DNA of 64,000 nucleotides from Phoronis australis (lineage: Eukaryota; Phoronida; Phoronidae): the NCBI GenBank assembly GCA_002633005.1, contig NMRA01000151.1, forward strand, positions 247,770-311,769. The letters run 5' to 3'. Made by a program: the position numbers and the translations under genes. The notes under the pieces are model-generated. The model was not told the DNA's origin and did no database searches. It saw only the letters and a list, made by a program, of their open reading frames with translations. Positions 1 to 12,800 of this stretch are shown here, piece after piece (position 1 is the first letter of the stretch; each line of letters begins with the position of its first letter).

Positions 1-505
1 TTTATAAAAGAATCCTATTAATACCAGAACAAAATATATGTTTTGTAAATTTACACTTTTAAAAATACAAATTTGTTGTTATATATGTATTTTAATATTT
101 TAAATACATATTTTACAATATTTTATTTTTGTATATTAAATTTTATTTTGAATTTTCGTATTTATTAGCTTTTCACTATTCACGCTTCTATCTCCAGCTC
201 AAAAGGTGTCGTGAAGGGAAGTTATCGACTTGGGGAAAATCCCAACCTGCGGTCGATGATCACTAGGTTTTCCAAGAAGACCAGAAAAATGAATAGAAGT
301 ATAGGGAAGTTGAAATAGCCCACTCATGTCTGACGTCACTGTATACTAGATCTATTGTCTAGCCTGCCTGGATTTTTTACGGGTAAGTCCCTATTGAAAC
401 ATACAAATGTGGTGTTTACTGTTTAGTGTTAAAATTGTGAAACTGAAAGTGAAACTAAGAACTAAAAAAGAGTAAGAAGACTGAACTTATTAAGCCAGTG
501 AAGGT
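1..505. other. AT-rich sequence without a recognised gene
   Basis: The first 170 bases are almost pure A/T. The rest shows no exon-like ORF with splice sites and no repeat shared with other parts of the window. Confidence 0.5.
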
Positions 506-885
506 GAGTGAAGACACAGGTGTCCTCAGCTTCTGATCATCCTCAATACACTATATATAATACTATAAGGAGTATAAGGTACGACATTTTGGACAAGGAA
601 TTCCACGGGTGCCTCTCTTCACTTCAGCCTCCATATCAAACAAAAAACTCAATAAATTTACACAAAACAGGCTTAAGTGTCAACAAACCATTAGTAATTG
701 TTATTCTACTACTAAAATTCTACCATTCACGGTGACCTGCTCCAGCGAGATCGCAACAAATTCGCGGTCAAAGCACAAAAATGTTCCCAAAAAAAGCCCA
801 CGCATCAGTCCTCTTATGACGGTTCGAGGTCAAGGAGGGTACGGAATTATCCAATGAGTTGCGGATGGACGGGAAGGTTACGAAA
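506..885 (+). repeat. One-armed copy of the 61.6-62.3 kb fold-back element
   Basis: This stretch matches the left arm of the fold-back element at 61637-62280 in the same order: the CACAGG-type end, the block around 600-670 ending in AATAAATTTACACAAAA, the block around 740-790 with AAAGCACAAAAATGTTCCC, then the spacer-like GAATTATCC at 843. The second arm is absent and satellite repeats follow. It is more diverged than the arms at 61.6 kb are from each other, so it is an older copy or half-element. Confidence 0.7.
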
Positions 886-888
886 TGG

Positions 889-1445
889 TCTGGTCAAGTG
901 TGGAATTATCAATGTCGTGACACTCCGTGACAAATCGGCAGACAATTTTTGTCCATACGAGTAGGCACATTGAATGACTTACAGAGCGTGGTCTGGGCGT
1001 TTGAGGTTCATCTGTACCGACCTGACATGATTTTGCTCGAGTCACGGAACGCCCATGGTCGGGCAGACGATTTTCGTCCATGTGACCATGTGCTTTAAAT
1101 GACTGTTAGAGCGTGGTCTGGGCATATAATTTTCGTCCGTACGGACCTGACGCGATCTTGCTGGAGTCACAGAATGCCCATGGTTATGCGGACAATTTTC
1201 TTCTATATGACCACGCACTTTAAATGACTTAGAGAACCCGTGGTCCAGAAGGACAATTTTTGTCCATACCGACCCGACGTGATTTTTGTCAAAAAACATT
1301 TATGGTCGGTTGGACAATTTTCGTCCATACCACCACCACTTTCGTCACCAGCGCGGTCGGGGCGGACAATTTTCGTCCAAGTCAACCACGTTCAGTAGCG
1401 TGGTCCAGGAGGGTAAATTTTACCCACACGACCACACGCTTTAAT
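889..1445. repeat. Degenerate dimeric satellite, about 122 bp per dimer
   Basis: A core GGACAATTTTCGTCC, itself an imperfect palindrome, recurs near 941, 1062, 1188, 1250, 1311, 1364 and 1411. Weaker half-units lie near 1005 and 1125. Alternate cores are 121-126 bp apart, with roughly 60 bp between half-units. Shared flanks include GTGGTCTGGGC, GACCTGACGTGATTTTGCT and ACTTTAAATGACTTAGAG. The short ORFs here are translations of the repeat. Confidence 0.8.
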
Positions 1446-1798
1446 TTGAGTTGAAAAAGCCTTTGTAGCATGCGGTTGGTGGAGACCACTTAATCATGCA
1501 AATTTGGTAATACTATAGCCTACAGGGTGGTTTTAGTATTAATCGAAATATACAATCTCGAAATCATTTGCTGGACATATGCACGACGTGCATTCTCTTA
1601 CTTTCCGATATGGGGTCAGTACGCAAGAGAATTGAGTACTCGAAATTTGTTCATATTTGTGCAACATTGGCTGTTTTGTTACAAGAATGTCATGAGGAGA
1701 GAATAGCATTTACCTAGAAAGCATTGGTACACAAGACAATAACTATAATTACGAAGAAGGGTGAGGCACTGGAAACTGAAGAGACCCATGTTAGTCAC
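1446..1798. other. Unrecognised sequence between two repeats
   Basis: No ORF with splice signals, no internal repeat and no match to other repeat families of this window was seen. Confidence 0.4.
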
Positions 1799-2346
1799 TT
1801 TTACCCCTGTGGGTTGTAGTAATTGCCGAGATTACTACACTGGGAATCAAACCACCGATCCCGATAAAACTGGCAAGCGTGATAACCATTCAGATATAAT
1901 AGATAATTGCCCGTTTGCGAGTGCCTAACAGAGACTCATGATTCACTGGAAGCACATCTGCAAACATTGCCCCTTTCCTACGGAACAGACGCACCTCCTG
2001 GCTGCTGATCACGGCAATACCCTGATGTTATGGTATTTGACCTCAGCAACACTGCCTCGTGTTCTGGAATTTGCTCTCATCAACATTCTCCTTTGGTCTA
2101 GATCCACACCAGTTGTGCCTTGTCCAAGGTTCGCAGGTCCGAGTTGGCAGTGCTTCCTTGGTATGGTATATCATCCGTTTTGCCAACTACATTCAATTGT
2201 AATAAACGCCAACTTGGGAGTCAAACCAGCGACCGTGATAAAACCAGTGAATGTGATAACCATTCAGTTACCATGCTCGTCGGTTTTATCGGGGTCGCTG
2301 GTTTGAATCCCAGGTCAGGTAATCGTGGCTATTACTACAGGGTAAT
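1799..2346. mobile_element. Non-autonomous element with about 80-bp inverted termini
   Basis: The left end (TTTACCCCTGTGGGTTGTAG through CCGATCCCGATAAAAC, 1799-1870) is complementary to the right end (GGTTTTATCGGGGTCGCTGG through ACTACAGGGTAA, about 2282-2343), with small gaps. A second copy of the inner part lies in direct orientation at 2217-2267. The right arm contains GGTTTGAATCCC, close to a tRNA B-box, though no matching A-box was found. No transposase ORF is present and the target duplication is unclear. Confidence 0.65.
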
Positions 2347-3198
2347 CTTGTCATCATGGTGAACATACTTGTGCGACTTTTAGGCAGATCCGACGAACAC
2401 TGTGCCCCAGTAATTTCATTTTTTTCATTTTCCTCTGTTTCTCTGAAATTCCAGGACGAATTTTAACGAAATTTGATAAATAGATTTCTTTTAAAGAAAC
2501 AATGACATTTTCTGGTTTTCAGACGGATTCGACATATTTTGCACCATCTAGTGGTCATTTTGATAATACAAATAAACAACCCTAAAAGCACACCATTTGC
2601 GATGCATTCGTGGATGCATTGCTCTTGAAAATTTAGCAGTTAGGCATCTACTAATGAGGTGACACTATCCTCTGCTTTTTGGTTGAATTTGAGGTATTTT
2701 GCACCATCTAGTGGCCATTTTTACTGTTTTCGAGTCAGCTTTGTGGCATCAAACTACCGGTGTGCCCCTTAGTGGCAATTTCAATTTTTACGTTTACCTT
2801 CGTATCTTCAAACTTTAAGGTACTCTACGAATTTTATAAAATTTGGCTTATAGGCATCTGTTGGTGAGATGACTCTATCCTTCTGTTTTTTGGATGGATT
2901 TGAGGTAGTTTGCGCCAACTAGTAGCCATTTTTACTGTTTTCAAGTCAGTTTTTTTGGCATCTGCCCCTCTATCAACCAAACCACTTGAATGATGTTTGT
3001 GAAAATTGGTGTGGATGGTGTTACAATGAAGAGAATGGCTGGCGATTTTCCCACAATTTCAACTACTGTGACGCCTCCTAGTGGCAGTTTTGTTTTGTTT
3101 TTGTGCCCATTGCTTTATCTCCTTAACACTCTGCAGGATGTTTATTAAATTTAGCAAGTGTATTTACATGAAGCTGACAACAGACGGCAATGAATGCT

Positions 3199-3212
3199 GT
3201 GCCCCCTAGTGG
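3199..3212 (-). promoter_or_regulatory. CTCF-consensus match inside repeat block 1
   Basis: Read on the - strand it is CCACTAGGGGGCAC, an exact match to the CTCF core consensus CCASYAGRKGGCRS. It lies about 0.5 kb upstream of the RBCK1 start codon. Binding is not shown by sequence alone. Confidence 0.45.
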
Positions 3213-3346
3213 CAATTTCATTTTTTTCATTTTCCTCAGCCTGTTTCTCTCAAGTTTCTTTACGGATTTTTATGAAATTTAATAAATAGCTTTCTATTAA
3301 AAAACGATGGCATGTTTCTATTTTCGGATGGATTTGACGCATTTTG

Positions 3347-3360
3347 CGCCACCTAGTGGC
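3347..3360 (-). promoter_or_regulatory. CTCF-consensus match inside repeat block 1
   Basis: Read on the - strand it is CCACTAGGTGGCGC, an exact match to the CTCF core consensus, about 335 bp upstream of the RBCK1 start codon. Confidence 0.45.
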
Positions 3361-3694
3361 CATTTTTGTGATACAAATGAACACCCCTAGAAGCTCACCA
3401 TTTGTGATGCATTTGTGGACGCATTTCAATGCTCTGCATTGCTCTTGTCTTAATGGCATTGCGCTTTATCCAGTTCGCAAACTCATGAATTTCTGACCCT
3501 CTTATTCATTATGATGAGATTGTTAAATAAATGTGGAAAACCAGAATTCTGGTGATTCAACTGTAACTCTTGCTTTCTTACCTAAATTCTGTGTTCAGTT
3601 TTCACTGTCTTGATTATTTTAAATTGAGTGAGGCCACGTCTTGCCCGTTTCATTTATGATTGCCTGCTTCATTTACTTGCAGTTGCCCAAAACA

Positions 3695-3876
3695 ATGTTT
3701 CAAACACGAGGCTATTCCAAGCAAGAGAGTCAAGAACTTGTTCAGAGACTGGCCAATGCTGTTGCCGTTGGAGATGTGAATCAAGCTGAGAATATTGTAC
3801 AGCTCTTGGCCCATAACCGTGCAGTTATTGACATGAATATGAAGTCTATAGATAACTTGCCAAGAGATGAGATTAA
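3695..3876 (+). CDS. RBCK1: RBCK1 coding exon 1
   Basis: Encodes residues 1-60 plus two bases. It is an N-terminal helical stretch ([20 protein letters not shown]) that, in the family, precedes the UBL and contributes to LUBAC assembly. The acceptor is TTACTTGCAG before 3683 and the donor is GTGAGTAATG at 3877, leaving phase 2. Confidence 0.9.
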
Positions 3877-6800
3877 GTGAGTAATGTGGCACATTTTCTC
3901 TAGGGTTTAGATTGGTTCAGTTATAAAAATGATCCCTTAATGAAAACCATTTTGTAGCCTTAGCTAAATTCTCCACACTGAAAAATTGTTCCAAAATTAC
4001 GAAAGTACTAGTATCAAGCTTGCTAACGAAAGCTGTAGTCGTGGCTTTAACGAAGTTTGTGTAAAGGAAGGACTACTACTGAACTATATATATATAGATA
4101 TTCTGAAAGAAAAAAGATTAGAGATTATGGAAATATGTTTTGTATTTATGTTCCATTATTATAATTACGTTATCACCTTTTTAAAACAAAATTTCATTTT
4201 TAAGAAAGGTATATTTATAACAAAATAATGATTTTATTTAACCCTTTTTAAGTAAAAACCTAAAAATTTACCTCAAAAAGATTTTTTGTTAAAAATGTTC
4301 GATTACCCATTTAGTTTAATTCTTTCTTTGCTAAATTTACTTGCAAAACAAGGTATTTTTGTCATATTCTTCTATGTTACTGTACGCAAAAAGTTGGTGT
4401 TACGAAGAAGGACTTGCCACCTTGTAAAGTGTATTAAATGCAAATATTACAAATAAAGAAGAAACTGCCTGCATTCTAGGACAAATGATGCCATGCTCTC
4501 GACCCTGGCCCAGATCGAGTGCTACGACACGTAGACTTTATATTGTGTTTAGACCGTGTTCGTTCCATCATGGCAAAAGGATGACCCAGGTTTACTGTGG
4601 CCTTTGTAGTCAGTGATTATTAAGTGTCTATTTTGTGAATAATGGCCACCACTTGGTTGTGGCTCATATATGTCTGCGTCATTTCTTGTTCATGCAGCCT
4701 CAAAGCCAACAAAAGTTCACTAAGTGGGAAATTGAATTCATTATCAGATTTGTCAAGTACTTGAGAGTGATGCCCGTTTCCACTCTCTTCTCCGTCTGCA
4801 TACTAATTATCCATTACTCGCTCAAAATCACCCTCATCTTCTGATATGCTGTGTTCTGCCATTGCAATTAAATGTCAAGTCACCATACGTTTTCCACCCA
4901 TACATCATTTGGTGGGAAACTCAGAAATGACTAATTTTCTTCAAAATTAAGATATTCATAACTATTTGGTATCAAAAGTGCTTATTTGGTTAGATTTTAT
5001 GGTATTTATTTCATATTAGCTATCTGAAGCTTCAAAAAGCTAAGAAAATGCACTCTTTAATGACCCTCAATATGTGCCCCTTCATTATTAGTAGCGCAGT
5101 CAGCTGGGTCTCTCTTGTGTTGGCAGGAATGTGTTAACTGAAACCCGTGGTTCACATTGGGCTTTGGCTTGAATTTTCACCTGTACTAGGTCCCTCTTAA
5201 CTAAGAAATTTCTGGCAAAACAAGAATAAGGCCAATACAAAAATATGCGTAATGTTAAATTGCAAGTGCATTAAATTTTCTTCAATCAAAATTGGATAAA
5301 TATCATCAACACAAAATGTAAAAGTGACTTCCCTGATTTTGGGGATTCAAACATATGACACAGTACTTTGGTTTTGGCTTTGGAAAAGGCGAATCTGTCT
5401 GGAAAATTTTGGTTAGTATGATGGCGATGATGCATAAATGGGTGAAGTCATTTGGAGGTACATGAATCCCAAGTAGTTCTAGTTTGCAGGTTTCTGATTT
5501 GCATGTGAAATTCCCCGTGTAGTTAGTTTTGGTGTGTGCCACTAGCAGACTGCTCATCAATGCTTGTGTTGTGTAACAGGCTATTTTTCCAAATATCCTT
5601 TTATTCAAAATTCTCATTTCCTGTCTGTCTGAACTGTGGAACTGCATAAGTCTGTTATTCTGCAAACAGCTCAAAGTTAATTGCTTTGTGACTCTTCACC
5701 AGTGGTTGGTGTCAAGTTGTGCTCTTTAGGCCAACTAAAATCACCTTAAGAGTATGATAAATATTTTTGTCTACATTTTTATTTGTGACTATGGTTGTTG
5801 ATTTTTTAGTGTTAAAGTTCACATTGAGGACCGTAGAAGCTCCGGTTGTATACCACTCACTGTGAATAAACATGCTAGCATAAAGGACTTGAAGATTAAG
5901 GTGAGTCCCTGCTCTCTACTGGTATTGTTTTGGAAATGAGCTAGCACGTCAAGACAGATTGGGGTCTTTTGTCTGTGGACTGTGGGTTGTCATGGTATAT
6001 GCTCCTGATCACTTTCTGCCCTTTCCTTTTTAGTTGCAGCTCACATAGAAAACACTATCTGTTGATTTTTCATAAAGTCAGTGTTTAACATAAAAACTAA
6101 TTTTGATATAGACCACTCATTATATTATTAAGTTGTACTTTTTTATTTAAATTAGGCTTTGAAACTATAAATTGCAGACCTCTCGAGGCCAGGGTCAACA
6201 CTTGGGCTTCTCACGACGGGTCATTTTATGGTCTGAGCAGATGAGAAGTTTTTCTTAACTTAAAAAAGAGAGGACAGTAATAGTCTTTTTGAGACATGTT
6301 GACTTGACACCACGGTTCATTTTCTGGTTTTAGCATGGTCTCGAGTATTAACAAGCTGTCATTTTTTCAATCGTAGAATCTACTTCTCATCTGACTAAGA
6401 CTAATATATTGTGGAAAGTGGTGTAATAACTAATTTTTATGATAGAAAGCAACTTTAATTCTCATTAAAGAGGGTTGTACTTGCAAAGAAAATCCACATC
6501 TTCCATAGCTTGCTATTAGTTTAAATTTTGAAATCTTATCCTTCGGAATTTACCCCTTTTTGGTTTCGATTTCCTTCTTATTTGATTTCGTCTCTTTTTA
6601 TCATTATTTCGGCTTTTTTCATGCAACACAAAATATTTCTATCACACAAGCCTATTTATTTGTGGTACAATACATCACCTAGAAAATTTTCCTCTTTTTT
6701 GTCATTGGTCATTCCAAGCCTTGTCAGTTAGATACTTTGCTTTTTTCCTTGATTAGGAATTGCCTTCAGTAGTCTTTGGATGTGGTGACTGCTGAGAACG

Positions 6801-9800
6801 TCTTTGTGTTTTTGACAATGCAATTTGCTTTGTGGAACGCTTACGATGGGATTTAGAATATATGTTCACTATGTACTGATAGGTTCTCTTGTTACTATAG
6901 TTTCGTACCTTCAAAATTTTAGATGCTTCAAGACCACGGGTTTCCTCCAGAGGTTCAGAAGTGGATAATCGGTAAACGCATGCCTTCCGATCAGGAAACC
7001 TTGCAGAAACTAGTCAAGGTACCAGATTCTGATCTGTTCCTATACCTTTTCCCAGCTAAAAAGGTCAATCTGACTAAGGAGGCCTTTGTTAGGAAGCATG
7101 GCCGCAATATACCCCCAGGTGTGCGAGAAGAACATTTCAAAGGAGTGGTTGCTGAGGGAGGTGAGTTTAGTCAGAGCTGAATATATTGATGAAACTGGTA
7201 TTATTCATGTTCATAAAAATGTTCTCATCAAATTTTATGTACCACGTTAACATATTGTTCTTTTGACTAAGTTTTCCTTGCACTCGGTAATAATAGACAG
7301 GTGACATAAACACCCAAGCAATAGATTCGCTTCTTGTTGTGTACATGCATTTCATTTACATTGAACAAACCCTGTATGTGGAGGTCAGACTTTCTGCATT
7401 AATTTTATGCATAATTAGTCGATGTATACAATCAAAGAGAAATTAAACCTGTTCAGCTGAACTGCGGTACTTAGTAAAATCCTTAAGCCCTTGCGAGAGA
7501 ACAGCACCATTCTAATTATTTCACCATTTCTCAAGAAGGGAGCAGTTCTTTATGAAGCATTGTCTAATCTCCCAAATTTCTACTTTGCCCCTAGTGCTTT
7601 CAGATTCGTCAAAAATAAGTTCAGTCTGCTTTTAGCGGCGAACTTGAAACTCGTTACTGTGATGAGTCAAAATAGGATATGGGGAATATGTGTTCCTCTA
7701 AAAAGGTCCCACAATGCCTTTTAATTTAGTTTATGGTCACATCAGGCATGACACTAAGAATAAATGATTTGAAGAATGATTTTGCCCCTAAACTTTTTAA
7801 TATTTACCTTTTTGACTAAGGCTAGTGTGATCATGTGCTTTGCTTGTAATGCAAGAAGATTGCTGTTGGTATTGTCTTAATACTTAGTGATTATCACACT
7901 TTTTGAAGCTGTTATCAACTCACCTTGTGTCAAAAACCTTACTTTTGATTTGACCTTTCACAGTTACAATTGGTGTTAAATTCTTTCAAGCTCAGCTTAA
8001 ATGCTTTCTGGACTTCGGGAAAAATTTAGAGTTCGTTATTGATTGAGACCAGACTGGACAAGTTAGCTTGACCTGGCTGGTCATGTGTGCCAAACGTGGT
8101 CTCAAGTAATAACAGAGTGTCAGTTATTTCCAGGTCCAGAAGCTGTAAGTCTGGTAAATAACAGCTTGAGACTATTTTTCTAGGAGTTCGTAGCCTAACA
8201 AAGTTACTTTTCTCTAATTGAAAGTAGACTGGTTTAATTTGCAGCAATAATTTCGACTTGCAGATCTTCAAGAAGTTGATAACCTCGACTTTGATTCAGG
8301 AGTTCAGTCGCCTGCAGTTGGTGGCCTTTCTCCTCGCTTCAGTGCGCAGTCGCTCAGCATAGGCAGCCAGTCTCCTGGTGCTCGCTCTCTCAATACCAGT
8401 GGACAGTTGCCTGGCAATGTACGTGCTGGTAATCAATCCACTGACTCAAGTGGACTGCCTCAGGCTACTGGTGTTCCCACAGCTCCAAGGATCAGGCATG
8501 ATTCAGACGAATACGTGTTGATGAATGCCCCAGATATAAATGTCTCTGGTCAGATTAACTCCCAGGATGAAGATATGCCAGTAAGTATCCACTTAGAGGA
8601 GGCAGTGTGGCCTTGTGGGATAAGTACCTATTGATTTTACTGAAGGTCATGGGTTCGAGACTTATTGTAGCACATTTCTAGACTCTTGTGTCGGGTCTTT
8701 TGCTCCTCAACTGGGTTTTAACTATATTGATAGAATGGTTCCAAGTGATCAGTGCAATGAGCCCATCTGAGCAACCTGTCCATGTTTTGTATGTGTTGTA
8801 CTAGACCGCCTGTAGTAGCCACTTGCCCTGAGGTCCAGGTTTTTAATATCTATTTACATGTCCAACCTGTTGCCTATTTACCTTGGCACGATGTTTCAGT
8901 CTGTCACTTCTGCGGCTGTCTTCAGGTGTTAAAAGCGTTCTTAGAAGAACAAGCACTGGTGTATGGTAAACTCATGGTGGTCGGCGATGAGCACTTTTTT
9001 TCTTTTTCTTGGCGTAGCTAGGATTGAACTTTGAGGGAAATTTGCTATACTTATATCTCCCTTGAAGTGGTAGCCTGGTGTCACTTTGTTGCTTGCTGGG
9101 CTGACTGAAGACATTGCCGTGTAGTTTCATATGCATGGGTTCCTTGGTCTTTTTTTTTGGTCCAACCTGTTTCACTGTCACGTATCCAGATGCTATTCTG
9201 ATTGCAGGAACGTGATTGCTAATGTCAAGGTGATCCCTACAACAATCCATTAGTCAGACATGGCTGTTTGTGTATGTACTACAATCTGACGAGCAAGCCT
9301 GTTAGTAAATTGGCTGTTATCTGTTGTAGGTTGGTTGGCAGTGTCAGACGTGTACCTTCATCAACCTACCCACCAGACCTGGCTGTGCCATGTGTTCAGC
9401 TGCGTGTCCTGAAGACTACGAGCCTCCGGACAATTACCGGCGTACTGCTGAAGAAGAGAGACTCCTACTTCAACTGAGAGCTGAAGAAGAGCAGGCTGTA
9501 TTAGTGAGTATACACTATATCAGAGGGGTATGGTTTGACCTGGCAGGTTTCAATAATACAAATTTTGTTAGGTGTACTAATTGTGTAATTTTGTTGAAAT
9601 GAACAAGAGTATGTTGATTACAGACAACAATAATCTAGATAACAATGATGTTTCAGATGTTTATTATAGTCATCATGGTCAGCATGACTATCATGATCAT
9701 CTTACAATGACTTTCAGTCATGAATTTCCCTTGTTTTCCTGGTATACCCTTTGTTTATCATGTTCTTGTGGCAATGTTACCATCATTCCCTTGGGTCCTT

Positions 9801-12800
9801 TCTTTCCTCAAAAATTTCTTTACAAAATCCTTTTGGCACAAAGCATAAGCACTCATATTGTGGGGCCCATGAAACTGGATACTGAAAACCAAGATAATGT
9901 GAAAATCACCCCACTACCAGCCTTTTTTGAGTTGTGCTATAATTCCTGTTGTAGGCGACCAGAGGTGGGCCCCAAGGTGATCAGTTGCGTACAAATGATG
10001 GTAATTCTGCTCAAGATCGTGATTATTTGGTCTTGCCTGGCAGTGATGGCAAAGAAACTGTCTATCCGGCAAAAGATATCGATCCGTTGGTGTTTCATGA
10101 CTTGCTGGAGTTCGGATTCGATGAACAAAAGGAGAGACACGATGAAAAAGCAAAAAATCAAAGTTAATTAGACTTTACCTCTGACTAGAATATTTTTTCA
10201 AGGCTGTTGAGTATCAGGCGAGGAATCAACAATTTGTCAATAAAATGTTAGTGCTGGTTATTCAGTTAATGTGATATCTCAATTACCAAAGGTTGGATTT
10301 TGAGATGTGAATCATCACCAGTCAGTTTTTGAGATTTTTATGTTTATGCAAGAAAAGACATTCAAGTAATTTATGGTAAAAAATCTTCAGTTTTGGACAC
10401 AATATGTGTGATGTGCAATTTCATTTTGTCAAATTTCTCTGCACAAATAACTTTCCTTAAAACTTTACTTTTCTTTTAACTTGGCTTTTATGGTTTAGGT
10501 AGTGCCAAACAACATTTGGTAAAATTTTGAGCATTTACAGCAATGCGGCAAACATTTGAAAAATAGAAGTATAGCAATTTTTAGCAATTATTTTGTCCTT
10601 AATTGGAGAATTTTTACCTCACTATATTAAAAAAGTAACTGTTGTGTATGTATCTTAAAAAAACTGTGTCCAGAATTGTTCCTTTGAGGTACCAAGGGGT
10701 TGCATGTATAGATCTGCCAGTACCAACAAGTTTTTCACGCATAACTGAAAGGTCACAACCAGGAAATAAAGACTGTAATGTTTGTTTGCTTGATATCTCA
10801 AGAATTAGCAACAAAATTCAGTTGAGTCAATTTCGGGCTATTTCAATTGTGATGACATTGAGGGAGTGTTTATGGTTACTGTCTAACAAAAATATGGAAG
10901 AATACTGAGTTTGTAAAGTTTAAGTGGTGTGGCTGTTTTACCAGTTGGTTGTGGTAAACTCGTTCTTTTCTTCAGATTTCCACACTCTCAAAATTTGTTA
11001 CTGAGGCACAGGGACCTAAACTGGAACTTTATTGATTTAGTAAAAGGTTCTTTAAAGCACATTTTATCTTTATCTATTTCTGTTTAAAAACCTTGAATAG
11101 ACAATCAATGGAAAGCTTACAGCGTGCATGTAGTTACTTCAATGACAGATTTGTCTGTAAGTTGTAAAATGCTTTTCATGTGAAACTGACTCACTGACAT
11201 TCCCGTTAATGATGCGATTGGAGGGCCCCCACTATCTTGGTTGTTTACATGTGACAATTCTATACAGCACTCACAAAGCAGCAGCAGATAGGATATATTT
11301 ATGAATGCTTGTCTAAGCAATGGTTTTTGACTATGAAAAACAGGTACCAGTGTGCAATAGAAACATGTCTACAAAGTGAGGTTTCCCTAGTAATAACCAT
11401 ATCATAAATGCATTATGTATGTTTAGACTAGAATAAATCTTTCATAATTTTCACCAAATCTGTCTACACGAACAGCTGCAATATGCACCCACATATTATA
11501 CACAAGTAGGTGAATGTCACTCTCATCTCTGTCCTATGTCCCCTTCAGCCCACTTACTGTATCTCAATAAACGAGATGTAATGATAACGTCTGTCTTAAA
11601 GAAATTGCTAATACCTGAAACCATGTACATCACCCTTTTTGGTTAGAACGCAATAGCTACTTTTGATTGTACACAATTAAGACATTTTTTTCATCCAGAG
11701 ACACTTTGCGACTTTGATTGCTGCGATAATGACATGAAAATTCCACCACACAACAGCAGTAATTCGGTTGGCTGATGGCTGCAAAGAATTCAATTGAAAA
11801 GTAGTTTGCTCAAAACAGACCATCCCAATTAGCCACCTCACCTAATCGGGGGTAGTCGAAAATTACTGAGCAAACTGCGAGTCATTGGTGGAGTGACTTG
11901 TGATATTCACACGCATACACCTTAAGCTGATGGCATTGAGACGAGAGTTCCCTAACAAATGGACATACCGTATTCGCCGTAATAACAGCCCATGCCCCTA
12001 TAAGTGCCCCCCACGCGTTTTCAGACTTTGCTGAAATAAGCGCCCAGTCCATGAACGTGTACATGCGAACAATGACGTTCCTACAGTCCTAAAACTCGGC
12101 TACAGTAACGTCTTCAATTTATCAAAAAAAATTTTGCACGGGTCTTCTAGACCACCAGCTACGTTTGTATTTAGCCGTGACTTCACACCTCAAAGTAACG
12201 CAGCGCTTCAAAAAGAGCGCAACAGCGTTGCTACGCTCTCGCGACGACCGTAATTTTGCCGGAAAAATTTGATTGTAATACACCACAGTTTTGTTGAAAG
12301 TCTTTCATAGATTACATATACGTCACAGAGCGTAAATTTGATGAATCTTAGCTTCCAATTTCACTTGTTTCGGAGACCGGGTTTCAACCGCCTTGGGTTA
12401 TAATTAGCACCCCCCCCGAACCAAACTTTTCTAAGCGCCCTGGGCGGTTATCACGACGAATACTTTACCCGTTTTCTGTTCTTCACTCTTGTGTGCTGTC
12501 CACACACACACACAGTTATCCTTGAGCAAGTTACCCCTGAAATAAGTCGCCGCTAGATTTGGAGGTTGTGTGGAAGCTATTTAAAGTAGTGCAACTTGCC
12601 GCCACTTGTGACTACTTACTCCATCTTATTGAGGTGGGATAACTTGTTCTAGGGTAACTTGCTCCACTTTGTAATTCCTGTGTGGAGGAAGCCTTGGGCG
12701 AGGCGGAAGTAAGCATCAGCTGTGGTTGTTAACAGATGAGTTTCCTTTCGTGTGCCGTACTTGCATTAGGTATTCATTGTCACAATTGATTTGTTTAATA

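Larger units (their letters stand above)
2385..3470 (-). repeat. Interspersed repeat with CTCF-like motifs, block 1
   Basis: About 1 kb of loosely tandem units of 150-350 bp. Each contains a CCACTAG-type box (read on the - strand) preceded by a phrase such as TTTTTGGATGGATTTGAGGTATTTTGC and followed by CATTTTTACTGTTTTC. Boxes lie at 2541-2554, 2701-2714, 3071-3084, 3199-3212 and 3347-3360. The same family recurs near 18.7, 27.4, 37, 44.4, 47.5, 49.3 and 54.2 kb. No coding capacity is seen. Confidence 0.75.

Noticed and set aside
889-1445. CRISPR-like repeat array
   Set aside because: Repeats are degenerate, there are no unique spacers of constant length, and the setting is an animal genome.
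2282-2310. tRNA gene suggested by a B-box
   Set aside because: No A-box or cloverleaf upstream; it belongs to the inverted-repeat element.
9581-10171. 196-codon + strand ORF
   Set aside because: Composition is not protein-like and it overlaps the better supported phase 0 exon at 9955-10167; it looks like a chance opening.
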